From Hydractinia symbiolongicarpus (taxonomy: Eukaryota > Cnidaria > Hydrozoa > Anthoathecata > Hydractiniidae): a DNA stretch of 64,000 nucleotides. Of this stretch, positions 1 to 9,876 are shown one piece after another. A program made the position numbers and the translations under genes. Every line of letters starts with the position of its first letter. Position 1 is the first letter of the stretch. The notes under the pieces are model-generated. The model did no database searches. It had not been told where the DNA came from and saw only the letters and a list, made by a program, of their open reading frames with translations. The DNA is taken from the NCBI RefSeq assembly GCF_029227915.1, contig NC_079881.1:22669501-22733500 (forward strand), read 5' to 3'.

Positions 1-1544
1 GGCTTCATCGCTTTTAACAATGAAACGATTGACTGTGGGATTTAATTGAACTAACTTTGGACTGCGACCTTATAAGTGTTATAAGTGAGACAAGTTGACT
101 CCAAGAAATAACATTCTTCTTAATTTGATATGATTGCCGGAATTCAGCAATTACACTGGGCGCTGTGGTAGCGCTTCATTTAAGAATTTAGATAACTAAG
201 TCATTCTTTACTGTGGGACCAATCGTAGCCGTTAGCGCGCGCTGAAAAAATAGCGACAGTTTCAAAAACTACATTTCACTGATTTTCTAACGGTGTCAGT
301 TCGTTTGAGTTTCAATGGTTGGGTCACCTATTCGTACTAACATGTATTTAGCCATATTTTTCTGATATTACTAGGTTGCATCGCTTTTAACAATGAAACG
401 ATTGACTGTGGGAATTAATTGAACTAACTTTAGACTGTGACCTTATAAATGGTATAAGTGAGACAAGTGGACTCCAAGAAATAACATTCTTCCTAATTTG
501 ACATGATTGCCGAAACTCAGCAATTACACTGGGCGCTGTGGTAGCGCTTCAATTAAAAATTAAGATAAAAAAGTCATTTTTTACTGTGGGACCAATCCTA
601 GCCGTTATCGCGCGCTGAAGAAGTAGCGACAGTTTCAAAACCTACATTTCATTGACTTTCTAACGGTGTCAGTCCGTTTGAGTAACAACGATTGGGTCAC
701 CTATTCGTACTAACATGTATTTAGCGATATTTTTCTGATATTACTAGGTTGCATCGCTTTTAACAGTGAAACGATTGACTGTGGGACTTAATTGAACTAA
801 TTTTGGACTGTGACCTGATCAATGTGATAAATGAAAAAAATTGGACTCCAAGAAATAACATTCTTCTTAATTTGACATGAATGCCGGAACTCAGCGATTT
901 CACTGGGCGCTGTGGTAGCGCTTCTTTTAAAAATTTAGATTAATAAGTCATTTCTTACTGTGGGACCAATCCTAGCTGTTAGCGCGCGCTGAATTAATAG
1001 AGACAGTTTCAAATACTACATTTCACTGATTTTCTAACGGTGTCAGTTCGTTTGAGTTTCAACGGTTGGGTCACATATTCGTACCAACATGTATTTAGCG
1101 ATATTTTTCTGATATTACTAGGTTGCATCGCTTTTAACAATGAAACGATTGACTGTGGGACTTAATTGAACCAACTTTGGACTGCGACCTGATAAATGTT
1201 ATAAGTGAGACAATTGGACTCCAAGAAATAACATTCTTCTTAATTTGACATGATTGCCGAAACTCAGCGATTACACTAGGCGCTGTGGTAGCCCTTCATT
1301 TAAAAATTTAGATAAATAAGTCAATTTTTACTGTGGGACCAATCCTAGCCGTGAGCGCGCTGAAGTAATAGAGACAGTTTCAAATACCACATTTCAATGA
1401 ATTTCTAACGGTGTCAGTCCGTTTGAGTTACAACGGTTGGGTCACATATTCGTACCAACAAGTATTTAACGATATTTTTCTCATATTACTAGGTTGCATC
1501 GCCTTTAACAGTTAAACGATTGACTGTGGCACATAATTGAACTA
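1..1544. repeat. 373-bp satellite array, left arm
   Basis: This stretch holds about four tandem monomers. The landmark GACTGTGG recurs at 31, 404, 777, 1151 and 1522, giving periods of 371-374 bp. The arm starts inside a monomer and ends at about 1544, a few bases after AATTGAACTA, where the LINE begins. The monomer at 777-1150 is close to monomers at about 8150-8850. The monomer at 1151-1522 shares rare variants (GCCCTTC at 1291, CCGTGAGCGCG) with one near 10153, so this arm belongs to the same array as the right arm. No coding potential is seen. Confidence 0.97.
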
Positions 1545-1825
1545 TCAATAGCAGTTATATATATACAATTAGAATTAAAAGAAAATAAATATAAAGAAAA
1601 AGAAAATAAATATCATAATTAGTCAGGGTAACAAAATTAAAATATATAATGCTATTGAAGGGAGACCATACCTAATAGCATAAAGCTAAGGCAAAGGGTA
1701 TGGCCACCCTTGGACAATTACAGTAAACGATACGAGACGCACAAAACAACACACACATAAAAGTGGGTCAAATGATAAACAACCATGCGGGAAACAAATG
1801 GCCAAGTCTGACAATTCAGGAAGGA
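1545..1825 (-). other. LINE 3' UTR and 3' terminus
   Basis: This is the 281-bp region after the ORF2 stop on the element strand. It has no terminal poly(A). The end is A+T-rich, with a near-exact tandem motif (plus-strand AAAAGAAAATAAATAT at 1577-1592 and 1598-1613) and a short TA run around 1556-1566. CR1/L2-type elements commonly end in short microsatellite-like repeats rather than poly(A), which fits. In target-primed reverse transcription this end would be recognised by the element's own reverse transcriptase. No internal ORF or conserved RNA structure could be shown. Confidence 0.75.
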
Positions 1826-4800
1826 TTAGTAAGAGGAAACAAAGTACTTTTTCAGATCACTTCTAAGATTAAAATAATCAAGGGAGACAAATTTTCTAGT
1901 CATTAAAGACTGCAATTTATTCCAGGAATTAATGGCATTAAATCTAATTGAGTTTTTACCAAAAGAAATAGTATTAAAGGTAGGGAGATTGATCAAACCA
2001 ATTTTCTCTGCCCGAGTGCCTTGAGCATGGGTGAAGTCAACCGCAAATGTATTAAGGATAGAAGCAGGCAATTTTTCATGAAATAGTTTATGTAAAAATA
2101 GAATATTGTGACATTTGACAATATCAGAGAATTTGAGGAGCTCAAGATTACCATACAGGTGACTGGATGATGCTCTTCGAGATTCAAAAGACATGAGTCT
2201 AATAGCAAAATTTTGCAAAACAGTAATACGATTAACATCAAGACTGTTTGGCTGACCCCAAATTTGATTACAATATTGCAAGTGTGAATGAAAAATGGCA
2301 TAGTAAACTAGAATAAGAACATTTAAAGGCACAAAGTGACGAAGTTTAGCTAAAGCTCCATTGGCCCTCTTGAGCTTGGCAACAGTATCATTGATCTGAG
2401 ACTTCCAGCTTAAATCAGAATCTAATAGAACACCAAGATATTTAATACAATTACTAGGTATAAGCCTTTTACCATTGATAAAAAGCCTAAAATCGTAATT
2501 AAGAGGTTTCCGTGTATGTTTAAAAACAATGTACTCAGTCTTACTAGCATTAAGAGAAATTTTATTGGCATTGAGCCAATGGCAAAGAAGCTTGAGGTCA
2601 AAATTCATTTGTTTGGCCAGTTGTTTCAAAGATTTACTGAAGTTTAAGAGATTGGTGTCATCAGCAAAGTGATGCACCAAAGAAAAATTAATTGAACAAT
2701 GCAGGTCGTTAATATAAATTAAAAATAAAAGAGGTCCTAAAACAGAGCCCTGAGGGACACCATGCCTGATAAGATTACTAGTTGATATATTTCCATTGAT
2801 GGATACAAACTGTTGACGTCCTGTTAAGTAAGACTTAAATAGTGAGAGTGGGGTACCACGAATTCCATAGTGAAAAAGCTTTTTAAGCAAAATTTCATGA
2901 TCAACCGTATCAAAAGCCTTTTGAAGATCAATGAACACTCCACATGCATAATTTCCTTTATCAAGAGCATCCATAATTTTTTGAGAGATGTTCAGAAGTG
3001 TTTGAGAAGTCGAGTAATTTTTCCTAAAGCCAAATTGATGCTTGTAGAGGGCGTTGTTTGCTTCGAGAAAACCATACACTCGTTTGTATATGATTTTTTC
3101 ATATATTTTATCAATATTTGAGAGTAAGGATATAGGTCGGTAATTTGTTAATTCTAATTTGGACCCTTTTTTATAAATAGGGATGGTCTTGGCAGTTTTT
3201 AGGTTTGTAGGAAAAATACCAGTTGTGAAAGACAAATTAATAAGTTTTGAAAGTGGTATAGATAATTCAGATTTAACAAGAGTTAAAATATGGGCAGGAA
3301 TACTGAATGGCCCAGAAGATTTACCAGGGTCAAGGGAAGAAATGCAATGCAGAACTTCTAAATCATCAGTTGGTGAAAGAAACATCGAATTAGAAGTAGA
3401 TTTTTTTAGAAAAGAGGAGAAATGTTTTCGAGTGAACGGGATATTCATTCTGATGTTATCTGCAATTGAAGCAAAGTAATCATTAAAAGAATTAGCAATT
3501 GTCACTGGATCAGTTACAACAGAGTTATTAATGTTCATACAGGTGGGAGAAGCAGAAACAGAAGAACGAACAGAAATAATATTTTTAACCCCTTTCCAAA
3601 TATTGCCAATATTTTTTTGGTTATTGCTAAAATATTTATTGAGGAAATTACTCTTACTCATTCTACATAGAGATACAATTTTGTTGCGGTACTTTTTAAA
3701 ACTCTCTAGCAAGGAAGACTTTAAAAGTGGATCTTTCTCTCTTAAAAAGCATTTATGCAGATGGTCTCTTTTGATTATTGAGGTAAGGATACCATTAGTA
3801 ATCCAAGGATTGGATTTTTTTTTTCTTTTTTTGTTGCATGTTTTTTTTAGAGGAGCATGATTGACCAATAGACTGTTGATACAATTGTAAAAATTGTTAA
3901 ACGCTAAGTTGGGATCATCTACATTCAATTGTAGGATATCATCCCAATTTTTATTGTGAAGTTCGGTGAGAAAGTCATTGTGATGAAATTTCTTCCAATC
4001 ATGAACAAATATATCATCAGAGGTGTGCAAAGGATTGATTGCAGACAAGTTTTTTAAGACTAAGAACTGAGGGAAATGGTCAGATATTGAACTTATAATA
4101 TTACCAGACACAGTGTCCCACTTGGCTGAACTAAAATAAATATTATCAATAATCGTGCTAGAAACTTCAGTAACTCTTGTGGGAAGAATTATATGCGGGA
4201 GTAAGTTAAATTGCGAAGTAATATCGATGTAATCGGACACTTCTTTGACTGTTTCAGACTTTAGAAGGTCAATATTAAAGTCTCCAAGGAGGAAGATAGA
4301 CTTGTTATCTGAAGACGCTTTCTCAAGAAGAGGCAATAAAAAATGATTGTTGAACTCATCAACAGACATCGAGGGATGTCTGTAGATGCATCCAACAATC
4401 ATGTTTCTATCTTTGGCCCGTATAATTTCAATGAATTTAGATTCAAGCTCCTTGCTTTTATATGCAAGAGTATCCAGGTCGGGACGTTCAATAAATTGCA
4501 AGTGATTAGGGATGTACAAAAGAGCACCACCCTTTTCACCTTCAGTAGGTGTGTGCGTGAAGGAATAACCCGATAGATCGCAGTTAATAGGTGGGATTTT
4601 AGTCTGGAATTTGGTCTCAGTGATACCAATAACACTGAAGTCATGCCCAAGTTGACCTAACAGAATCTTTAGTTCATCAATATGTTTAGACAGAGAGGCG
4701 ATATTCATATGAAAAAGGGAGAATTTATCAGAATTAACTTGAAGGGCAGAGAATTCAATTGGATCGTAATATTTGCAGTTGACACCACCCATGGTTTCAG

Positions 4801-5095
4801 GATGGGGGACCTCGTTGATTTCAATAGAGTTGAGCTGGGAGAGAAACCTTTTCATTTCCATAGAGGAAAGACTCTTGTCATAAACTAAGGGGGGAGTTGT
4901 TGAGCCAAAGGGGAGAATTTTGTTGATACATTTACAACAGAACCAAAGTTCATCAGAGTTTTGGAGAGATATATAATCATCAGCATTGAGACCATTGCAT
5001 TTAATATGAATCCAGAATTTACAAATATCACACTGAATAGCCTTATGATTTGAATTAACAGACTTTCCACAGACACCACACGGAAAATTTATCAT
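1826..5095 (-). CDS. LINE ORF2: PHD finger, APE endonuclease, reverse transcriptase
   Basis: This 1089-aa protein is expected to nick target DNA and copy the element RNA at the nick. Residues 6-56 form a PHD-type zinc finger with C4HC3 spacing (C6, C9, C22, C25, H30, C33, C53, C56). Residues about 123-345 are an endonuclease/exonuclease/phosphatase domain: HMN with N131, ITET with E160, GDFNID at 271-276, D317, and terminal SDH at 338-340. Residues about 625-890 are the reverse transcriptase: NYRPISLL near 651, motif A FIDLQKAFD at 721-729 (D723), HGVPQGSVLGP at 778-788, and the catalytic FADD box at 810-813. The C-terminal part has the thumb-like region and the conserved WN near 1058, usual in CR1/Jockey-group proteins. 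There is no RNase H. The start at 5095 is chosen because the PHD cysteines begin five residues later. All catalytic residues that can be checked are present, with no stop or frameshift. It lies 351 bp downstream of ORF1 on the same strand. Confidence 0.95.
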   Translation of the reverse strand: MINFPCGVCGKSVNSNHKAIQCDICKFWIHIKCNGLNADDYISLQNSDELWFCCKCINKILPFGSTTPPLVYDKSLSSMEMKRFLSQLNSIEINEVPHPETMGGVNCKYYDPIEFSALQVNSDKFSLFHMNIASLSKHIDELKILLGQLGHDFSVIGITETKFQTKIPPINCDLSGYSFTHTPTEGEKGGALLYIPNHLQFIERPDLDTLAYKSKELESKFIEIIRAKDRNMIVGCIYRHPSMSVDEFNNHFLLPLLEKASSDNKSIFLLGDFNIDLLKSETVKEVSDYIDITSQFNLLPHIILPTRVTEVSSTIIDNIYFSSAKWDTVSGNIISSISDHFPQFLVLKNLSAINPLHTSDDIFVHDWKKFHHNDFLTELHNKNWDDILQLNVDDPNLAFNNFYNCINSLLVNHAPLKKTCNKKRKKKSNPWITNGILTSIIKRDHLHKCFLREKDPLLKSSLLESFKKYRNKIVSLCRMSKSNFLNKYFSNNQKNIGNIWKGVKNIISVRSSVSASPTCMNINNSVVTDPVTIANSFNDYFASIADNIRMNIPFTRKHFSSFLKKSTSNSMFLSPTDDLEVLHCISSLDPGKSSGPFSIPAHILTLVKSELSIPLSKLINLSFTTGIFPTNLKTAKTIPIYKKGSKLELTNYRPISLLSNIDKIYEKIIYKRVYGFLEANNALYKHQFGFRKNYSTSQTLLNISQKIMDALDKGNYACGVFIDLQKAFDTVDHEILLKKLFHYGIRGTPLSLFKSYLTGRQQFVSINGNISTSNLIRHGVPQGSVLGPLLFLIYINDLHCSINFSLVHHFADDTNLLNFSKSLKQLAKQMNFDLKLLCHWLNANKISLNASKTEYIVFKHTRKPLNYDFRLFINGKRLIPSNCIKYLGVLLDSDLSWKSQINDTVAKLKRANGALAKLRHFVPLNVLILVYYAIFHSHLQYCNQIWGQPNSLDVNRITVLQNFAIRLMSFESRRASSSHLYGNLELLKFSDIVKCHNILFLHKLFHEKLPASILNTFAVDFTHAQGTRAEKIGLINLPTFNTISFGKNSIRFNAINSWNKLQSLMTRKFVSLDYFNLRSDLKKYFVSSY

Positions 5096-5368
5096 TTTTA
5101 AGTGAACACACAGAACATAAAAATATCACACAAAAATTATCAACAAGCCTATAGAAACAGGATAATCACGTATGAGAGCAGACGAAAACAAGCAGGAAAT
5201 GACACAACACACAAAATGACAATGGGATGTGTCAAAAGATGTGTTTAGCGTTTCAAAAGCTAGACAAGATGATAAACTACAGGGGAGTGAAAATTGATAT
5301 TTATGACCGATTCAGCAAGCAAGCGCGCAAAAATAAATAAATAAATAAATTATTAAATCGAGTGAACG

Positions 5369-5404
<36 letters not shown>
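5369..5404. repeat. A36 homopolymer (T36 on the LINE strand)
   Basis: There are 36 consecutive A on the plus strand, which reads as U36 in the LINE transcript. It lies 42 bp after the ORF1 stop codon in transcript order. It is on the wrong strand to be a poly(A) tail of this LINE. It could be an expanded homopolymer or the tail of a small plus-strand insertion, but no second element or flanking duplication is visible. Its exact length may be an assembly estimate. Confidence 0.9.
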
Positions 5405-5405
<1 letters not shown>

Positions 5406-5419
5406 GCCTTTTTTTGGCG
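5405..5419. other. Short GC hairpin CGCC-T7-GGCG beside the homopolymer
   Basis: This perfect inverted repeat has arms CGCC and GGCG separated by seven T. On the LINE strand it reads CGCC-A7-GGCG and is immediately followed by T36. A 4-bp stem with a 7-nt loop is weak, but it is the only G+C-rich patch in the spacer. A role in translation or termination is not shown. Confidence 0.55.
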
Positions 5420-5446
5420 CGAAAAAGACACGTTTAAAAATTTACC

Positions 5447-6220
5447 TTATTCCAAGGAAACATCGTCATAATAATAATCTAAGTCGCTTACGTGAAAAAT
5501 TTTAAAAGGTTCATCTGTTATATTTGGTTTAATAAAAACATTACCCTTCCAAGACCAAGATGATGCAATTCTACCTTCGTGATATAATTGACTGCTCATT
5601 CCCAACAGGGCTTTATAAGCTGGGCAAAGATTATCTGAAATAACAACTTTACGATGATTTACACTGTCTTTCAACTTTTTACGGTTTTCGAGCGCTTTTT
5701 CAGCCTTTTTCCTGTTGACGAACCTAACTATAGTGCGCTTTGGAAATTTCGAGTCTCTTTCCCTCTTTGACTTTGGTAGGCGATGACAAGCCTCAATTTC
5801 GTTACAATCACAGTTAACACCGATTTCCTGAAGAATGCTTATTACCTTTGCTTCGAGATTTCGATCAGCGATATCATCTGATATGCCAATGATTTCCAGA
5901 TTATTTCTTCTGGAGTATTGGTCCTGGGCGTTAATCTTCATTTCAAGGTTAATTTGAGATTCGTAAATTTCGTCGTTTTCCTTTTCAAGTAATCTAATTC
6001 TTTTTTTCATATTTTTGTTGTCGTCGAGAATTCGTTTAAGAACATTATTTTTGATTTCATCTACGCTGTCTTTTATTTCTTTCAGCCCAACCTTTTCTTT
6101 CACTTCATCCTGAACTTTTATCAAAAATTGAACCAAATCTGGCTTTGTGAATTTATCAATTTGTGATTTAGATTTTCCCACAATGTCACTTAAGTTGGCA
6201 AGTGTAAAAGACGAAGCCAT
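5447..6220 (-). CDS. LINE ORF1: coiled-coil RNA-binding protein (L1 ORF1p-like)
   Basis: This 257-aa protein is probably the nucleic-acid chaperone that packages the element RNA. Residues about 35-100 are rich in K, E, I and L with heptad-like spacing and should form a coiled coil. Residues about 102-190 resemble the RRM-like core of L1-type ORF1 proteins: YSRRNNLEIIGI (102-113), EACHRLPKS (143-151), and a basic strand with RTIVRF (162-167) followed by an alanine/lysine-rich helix. The last 60 residues (AYKALLG near 201, SSWSWKGNVFIKP near 220-232) match the C-terminal domain pattern of these proteins, and an acidic tail closes the chain. There is no zinc knuckle. The start ATG (6218-6220) is the first in the frame and leaves about 130 bp of leader. 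It is co-oriented with ORF2, 351 bp upstream of it. The family assignment is by pattern recognition; the frame itself is clear. Confidence 0.87.
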   Translation of the reverse strand: MASSFTLANLSDIVGKSKSQIDKFTKPDLVQFLIKVQDEVKEKVGLKEIKDSVDEIKNNVLKRILDDNKNMKKRIRLLEKENDEIYESQINLEMKINAQDQYSRRNNLEIIGISDDIADRNLEAKVISILQEIGVNCDCNEIEACHRLPKSKRERDSKFPKRTIVRFVNRKKAEKALENRKKLKDSVNHRKVVISDNLCPAYKALLGMSSQLYHEGRIASSWSWKGNVFIKPNITDEPFKIFHVSDLDYYYDDVSLE

Positions 6221-6350
6221 TATATCTTTATTTGAAATTAACTATTTATTTATTTAAGTTTATTATTCTAATCACTCCCCGTTGTAGATAGAGAAGTTTT
6301 ACATCCGCTTATAGCTTATGAACACGTCCGTTCGCTACGATGTCTTGCTC
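6221..6350 (-). promoter_or_regulatory. LINE 5' leader (possible internal promoter)
   Basis: About 130 bp lie between the satellite junction and the ORF1 start. The distal half is G+C-richer (6301-6350) and the proximal half is A+T-rich, with an AAAT repeat. Full-length LINEs carry an internal promoter at this position, but no defined initiator motif can be assigned here. The element could be missing a few 5' bases, which cannot be judged from one copy. Confidence 0.5.
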
Positions 6351-8030
6351 TGGACTCCAAGAAATAACATTCTTCTTAATTTGACATGATTCTTGAAACT
6401 CAGCGATTACACTAGGCGCTGTGGTAGCGCTTCTTTCAGAAATTTAGATTAATGAGTCATTTCTTACTGTGGGACCAATCCAGCCGTTAGCGCGCGCTGC
6501 AGTAATAGAGACAGTTTCAAATACCACATTTCAATGAATTTCTAATGGTGTCAGTCCGTTTGAGTTACAACGGTTGGATCACCTATTCGTACCAACATGT
6601 ATTTAACGATATTTTTCTCATATTACTAGGTTGCATCGCCTTTAACAGTTAAACGATTGACTGTGGCACATAATTGAACTAACTTTGGACTGCAACCTGA
6701 TAAATATGATAAATGAGACAATTGGACTCCAAGAAATAACATTCTTCTTAATTTGACATGATTCTCGAAACTCAGCGATTACACTAGGCGCTGTGGTAGC
6801 GTTTCATTTAAAAATTTAGATAAATAAGTCAATTTTTATTGTGGGACCAATCCTAGGCGTTATTGCGCGCTGAAGAAATAGCGACAGTTTCAAAAACTGC
6901 ATTTCATGGACTTTCTAACGGTGTCAGTCCGTTTGAGTTATAACGGTTAGGTCACATATTCGTACCAACATCTATTTAGCAAAATTTGTCTGATATTACT
7001 AAGTTGCTTCGCTTTTAACAATGAAACGATTGACTGTGGGACTTAATTGAACTGATTATGGACTGTGACCTTAAAAATGTGATAGTGAGACAATTGGACT
7101 CAAAGAAATAACATTCTTCTTAATTTGATATGACTGCCGAAACTCAGCGATTACACTAGGCTCCGTGGTATTGCTTCAATTAAAAATTAAGATAAAAAAG
7201 TCATTTTTTACTGTGGGACCAATCCTAGCCGTTAACGCGCTGAAATGATAGAGACAGTTTCAAATACCACATTTCACTGACTTTCTAACGGCGTCAGTTC
7301 GTTTGAGTTTCAACGGTTGGGTCACATATTCGTACCAACATGTATTTAGCGATATTTATCTGATATTACTAGGTTGCATCGCTTTTAGCAGTGAAACAGT
7401 TGACTGTGGGACTTAATTGAACTAATTTTGGACTGTGATCTGATAAATGTGATAAATGAACAAAATTGGACTCCAAGAAATAACATTCTTCTTAATTTGA
7501 CATGATTGCCGGAACTCAGCGATTTCACTAGGCGCTGTGGTAGCGTTTCTTTTAAAAATTTAGATTAATGAGTCATTTCTTACTGTAGGACCAATACTAG
7601 CCGTTAGCGCGCGCTGAAGTAATAGAGACAGTTTCAAATACTACATTTCACTGATTTTCTAACGGTGTCAGTCCGTTTGAGTTTCAACGGTTGGGTCACG
7701 TATTCGTACCAACATGTATTTAGCGATATTTATCGCATATTACTAGGTTGCATCGCTTTTAACAATGAAACGATTGACTGTGGGAATTAATTGAACTAAC
7801 TTTAGACTGTGACCTTATAAATGGTATAAGTGAGACAATTGGACTCCAAGAAATAACATTCTTCTTAATTTGTTATGATTGCCAAATCTCAGCGATTACA
7901 CTAGGCGCTGTTGTTGCGCTTCAATTAAAAATTAAGATAAAAAAGTCATTTTTTACTGTGGGACCAATCCTAGCCGTTATCGCGCTGAAGTAATAGACGC
8001 AGTTTCAAATACTACATTTCACTGACTTTC
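6351..8030. repeat. Satellite, mixed-subtype segment right of the LINE
   Basis: About 4.5 monomers lie here without a clear HOR. The subtype order resembles that near 10.8-13.0 kb; for example, the rare TCTATTTAGCAAAATTTGTC variant at 6971 recurs at 12562, a distance close to 15 monomers. The first partial monomer carries GATTCTTGAAACTC and complements the subtype left of the LINE. Confidence 0.85.
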
Positions 8031-9876
8031 AAACGGCGTCAGTCCGTTTGAATTTCAACGGTTGGGTCACATATTCGTACCAACATGTATTTAGCGATAT
8101 ATAACTGATATTACTAGGTTGCATCGCTTTTAGCAGTGAAACGATTGACTGTGGGACTTAATTGAACTAATTTTGGACTGTGACCTGATCAATGTGATAA
8201 ATGAAAAAAATTGGACTCCAAGAAATAACATTCTTCTTAATTTGACATGAATGCCGGAACTCAGCGATTTCACTGGGCGCTGTGGTAGCGCTTCTTTTAA
8301 AAATTTAGATTAATATGTCATTTCTTACTGTGGGACCAATCCTAGCTGTTAGCGCGCGCTGAATTAATAGAGACAGTTTCAAATACTACATTTCACTGAT
8401 ATTCTAACGGTGTCAGTCCGTTTGAGTTTCAACGGTTGGGTCACATATTCGTACCAACATGTATTTAGCGATATTTTTCTGATATTACTAGGTTGCATCG
8501 CTTTTAACAATGAAACGATTGACTGTGGGACTTAATTGAACTAATTTTGGACTGTGACCTGATCAATGTGATAAATGAAAAAAATTGGACTCCAAGAAAT
8601 AACATTCTTCTTAATTTGACATGAATGCCGGAACTCAGCGATTTCACTGGGCGCTGTGGTAGCGCTTCTTTTAAAAATTTAGATTAATATGTCATTTCTT
8701 ACTGTGGGACCAATCCTAGCTGTTAGCGCGCGCTGAATTAATAGAGACAGTTTCAAATACTACATTTCACTGATATTCTAACGGTGTCAGTCCGTTTGAG
8801 TTTCAACGGTTGGGTCACATATTCGTACCAACATGTATTTAGCGATATTTTTCTGATATTACTAGGTTGCATCGCTTTTAACAATGAAACGATTGACTGT
8901 GGGACTTAATTGAACTAACTTTGGACTGCGACCTGATAAATATGATAAATGAGACAATTGGACTCAAAGAAATTACATTCTTCTAAATTTGACATGATTG
9001 CCGGAACTCAGCGATTACACTGGGCGGTGTGGTAGCGCTTCTTTCAGAAATTTAGATTAATGAGTCATTTCTTACTGTGGGACAAATCCAGCCGTTAGCG
9101 CGCGCTGAAGTAATAGAGACAGTTTCAAATACTACATTTCACTGACTTTCAAACGGCGTCAGTCCGTTTGAATTTCAACGGTTGGGTCACATATTCGTAC
9201 CAACATGTATTTAGCGATATATAACTGATATTACTAGGTTGCATCGCTTTTAGCAGTGAAACGATTGACTGTGGGACTTAATTGAACTAATTTTGGACTG
9301 TGACCTGATCAATGTGATAAATGAAAAAAATTGGACTCCAAGAAATAACATTCTTCTTAATTTGACATGAATGCCGGAACTCAGCGATTTCACTGGGCGC
9401 TGTGGTAGCGCTTCTTTTAAAAATTTAGATTAATATGTCATTTCTTACTGTGGGACCAATCCTAGCTGTTAGCGCGCGCTGAATTAATAGAGACAGTTTC
9501 AAATACTACATTTCACTGATATTCTAACGGTGTCAGTCCGTTTGAGTTTCAACGGTTGGGTCACATATTCGTACCAACATGTATTTAGCGATATTTTTCT
9601 GATATTACTAGGTTGCATCGCTTTTAACAATGAAACGATTGACTGTGGGACTTAATTGAACTAACTTTGGACTGCGACCTGATAAATATGATAAATGAGA
9701 CAATTGGACTCAAAGAAATTACATTCTTCTAAATTTGACATGATTGCCGGAACTCAGCGATTACACTGGGCGGTGTGGTAGCGCTTCTTTCAGAAATTTA
9801 GATTAATGAGTCATTTCTTACTGTGGGACAAATCCAGCCGTTAGCGCGCGCTGAAGTAATAGAGACAGTTTCAAAT
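8031..9876. repeat. Satellite HOR block, about 1,120/746 bp, with a recently doubled monomer
   Basis: AAACGGCGTC preceded by CTGACTTTC occurs at 8031 and 9151 (1,120 bp, three monomers), while GGGCGGTGTGG near 9023 and 9769 is 746 bp (two monomers) apart. One monomer subtype (GATCAATGTG, TTAATATGTC, GCTGAATTAATAG) is present twice in tandem in the first copy and once in the second. The three instances look almost identical by eye, which implies very recent duplication. Confidence 0.85.

Larger units (their letters stand above)
5096..5446 (-). other. LINE inter-ORF spacer
   Basis: This 351-bp stretch lies between the ORF1 stop and the ORF2 start. On the plus strand it holds an ATAA/AAAT microsatellite (about 5331-5350), a run of 36 A (5369-5404) and a small GC-armed inverted repeat (5405-5419). 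The rest (5096-5330) shows no ORF or recognised element. ORF2 must be reached by reinitiation, internal entry or a separate transcript; the sequence does not say which. Confidence 0.7.
1545..6350 (-). mobile_element. Non-LTR retrotransposon (LINE), CR1/L2/Daphne/Crack-like, two intact ORFs
   Basis: This is a 4.8-kb element read on the minus strand with the order 5' leader, ORF1, spacer, ORF2, 3' UTR. ORF2 carries an APE-type endonuclease and a reverse transcriptase and shows no RNase H domain or LTRs, which defines a LINE. The boundaries were set by where satellite identity stops (about 1544) and resumes (TGGACTCCAAG at 6351) and are good to a few bases. The same monomer subtype lies on both sides, with about 41 bp missing between them and no visible target-site duplication. 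Both frames are open, so the copy looks young or recently active. Clade placement from motifs alone is tentative; the Jockey/CR1 supergroup is much more secure than any clade within it. Confidence 0.93.

Noticed and set aside
1993-4888. Short plus- and minus-strand open frames within the LINE (for example 2870-3121, 3183-3479, 3531-3860, 4399-4650)
   Set aside because: They overlap the ORF2 coding sequence in other frames and show no domains; they are shadows.
5369-5404. Poly(A) tail of a separate retroposon inserted in the plus orientation
   Set aside because: No recognisable SINE, processed gene or target duplication flanks the run. It remains possible but unsupported.
5405-5419. Bacterial-type intrinsic terminator (hairpin plus U-tract)
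   Set aside because: The shape is similar, but the stem is only 4 bp and the sequence is an animal LINE.
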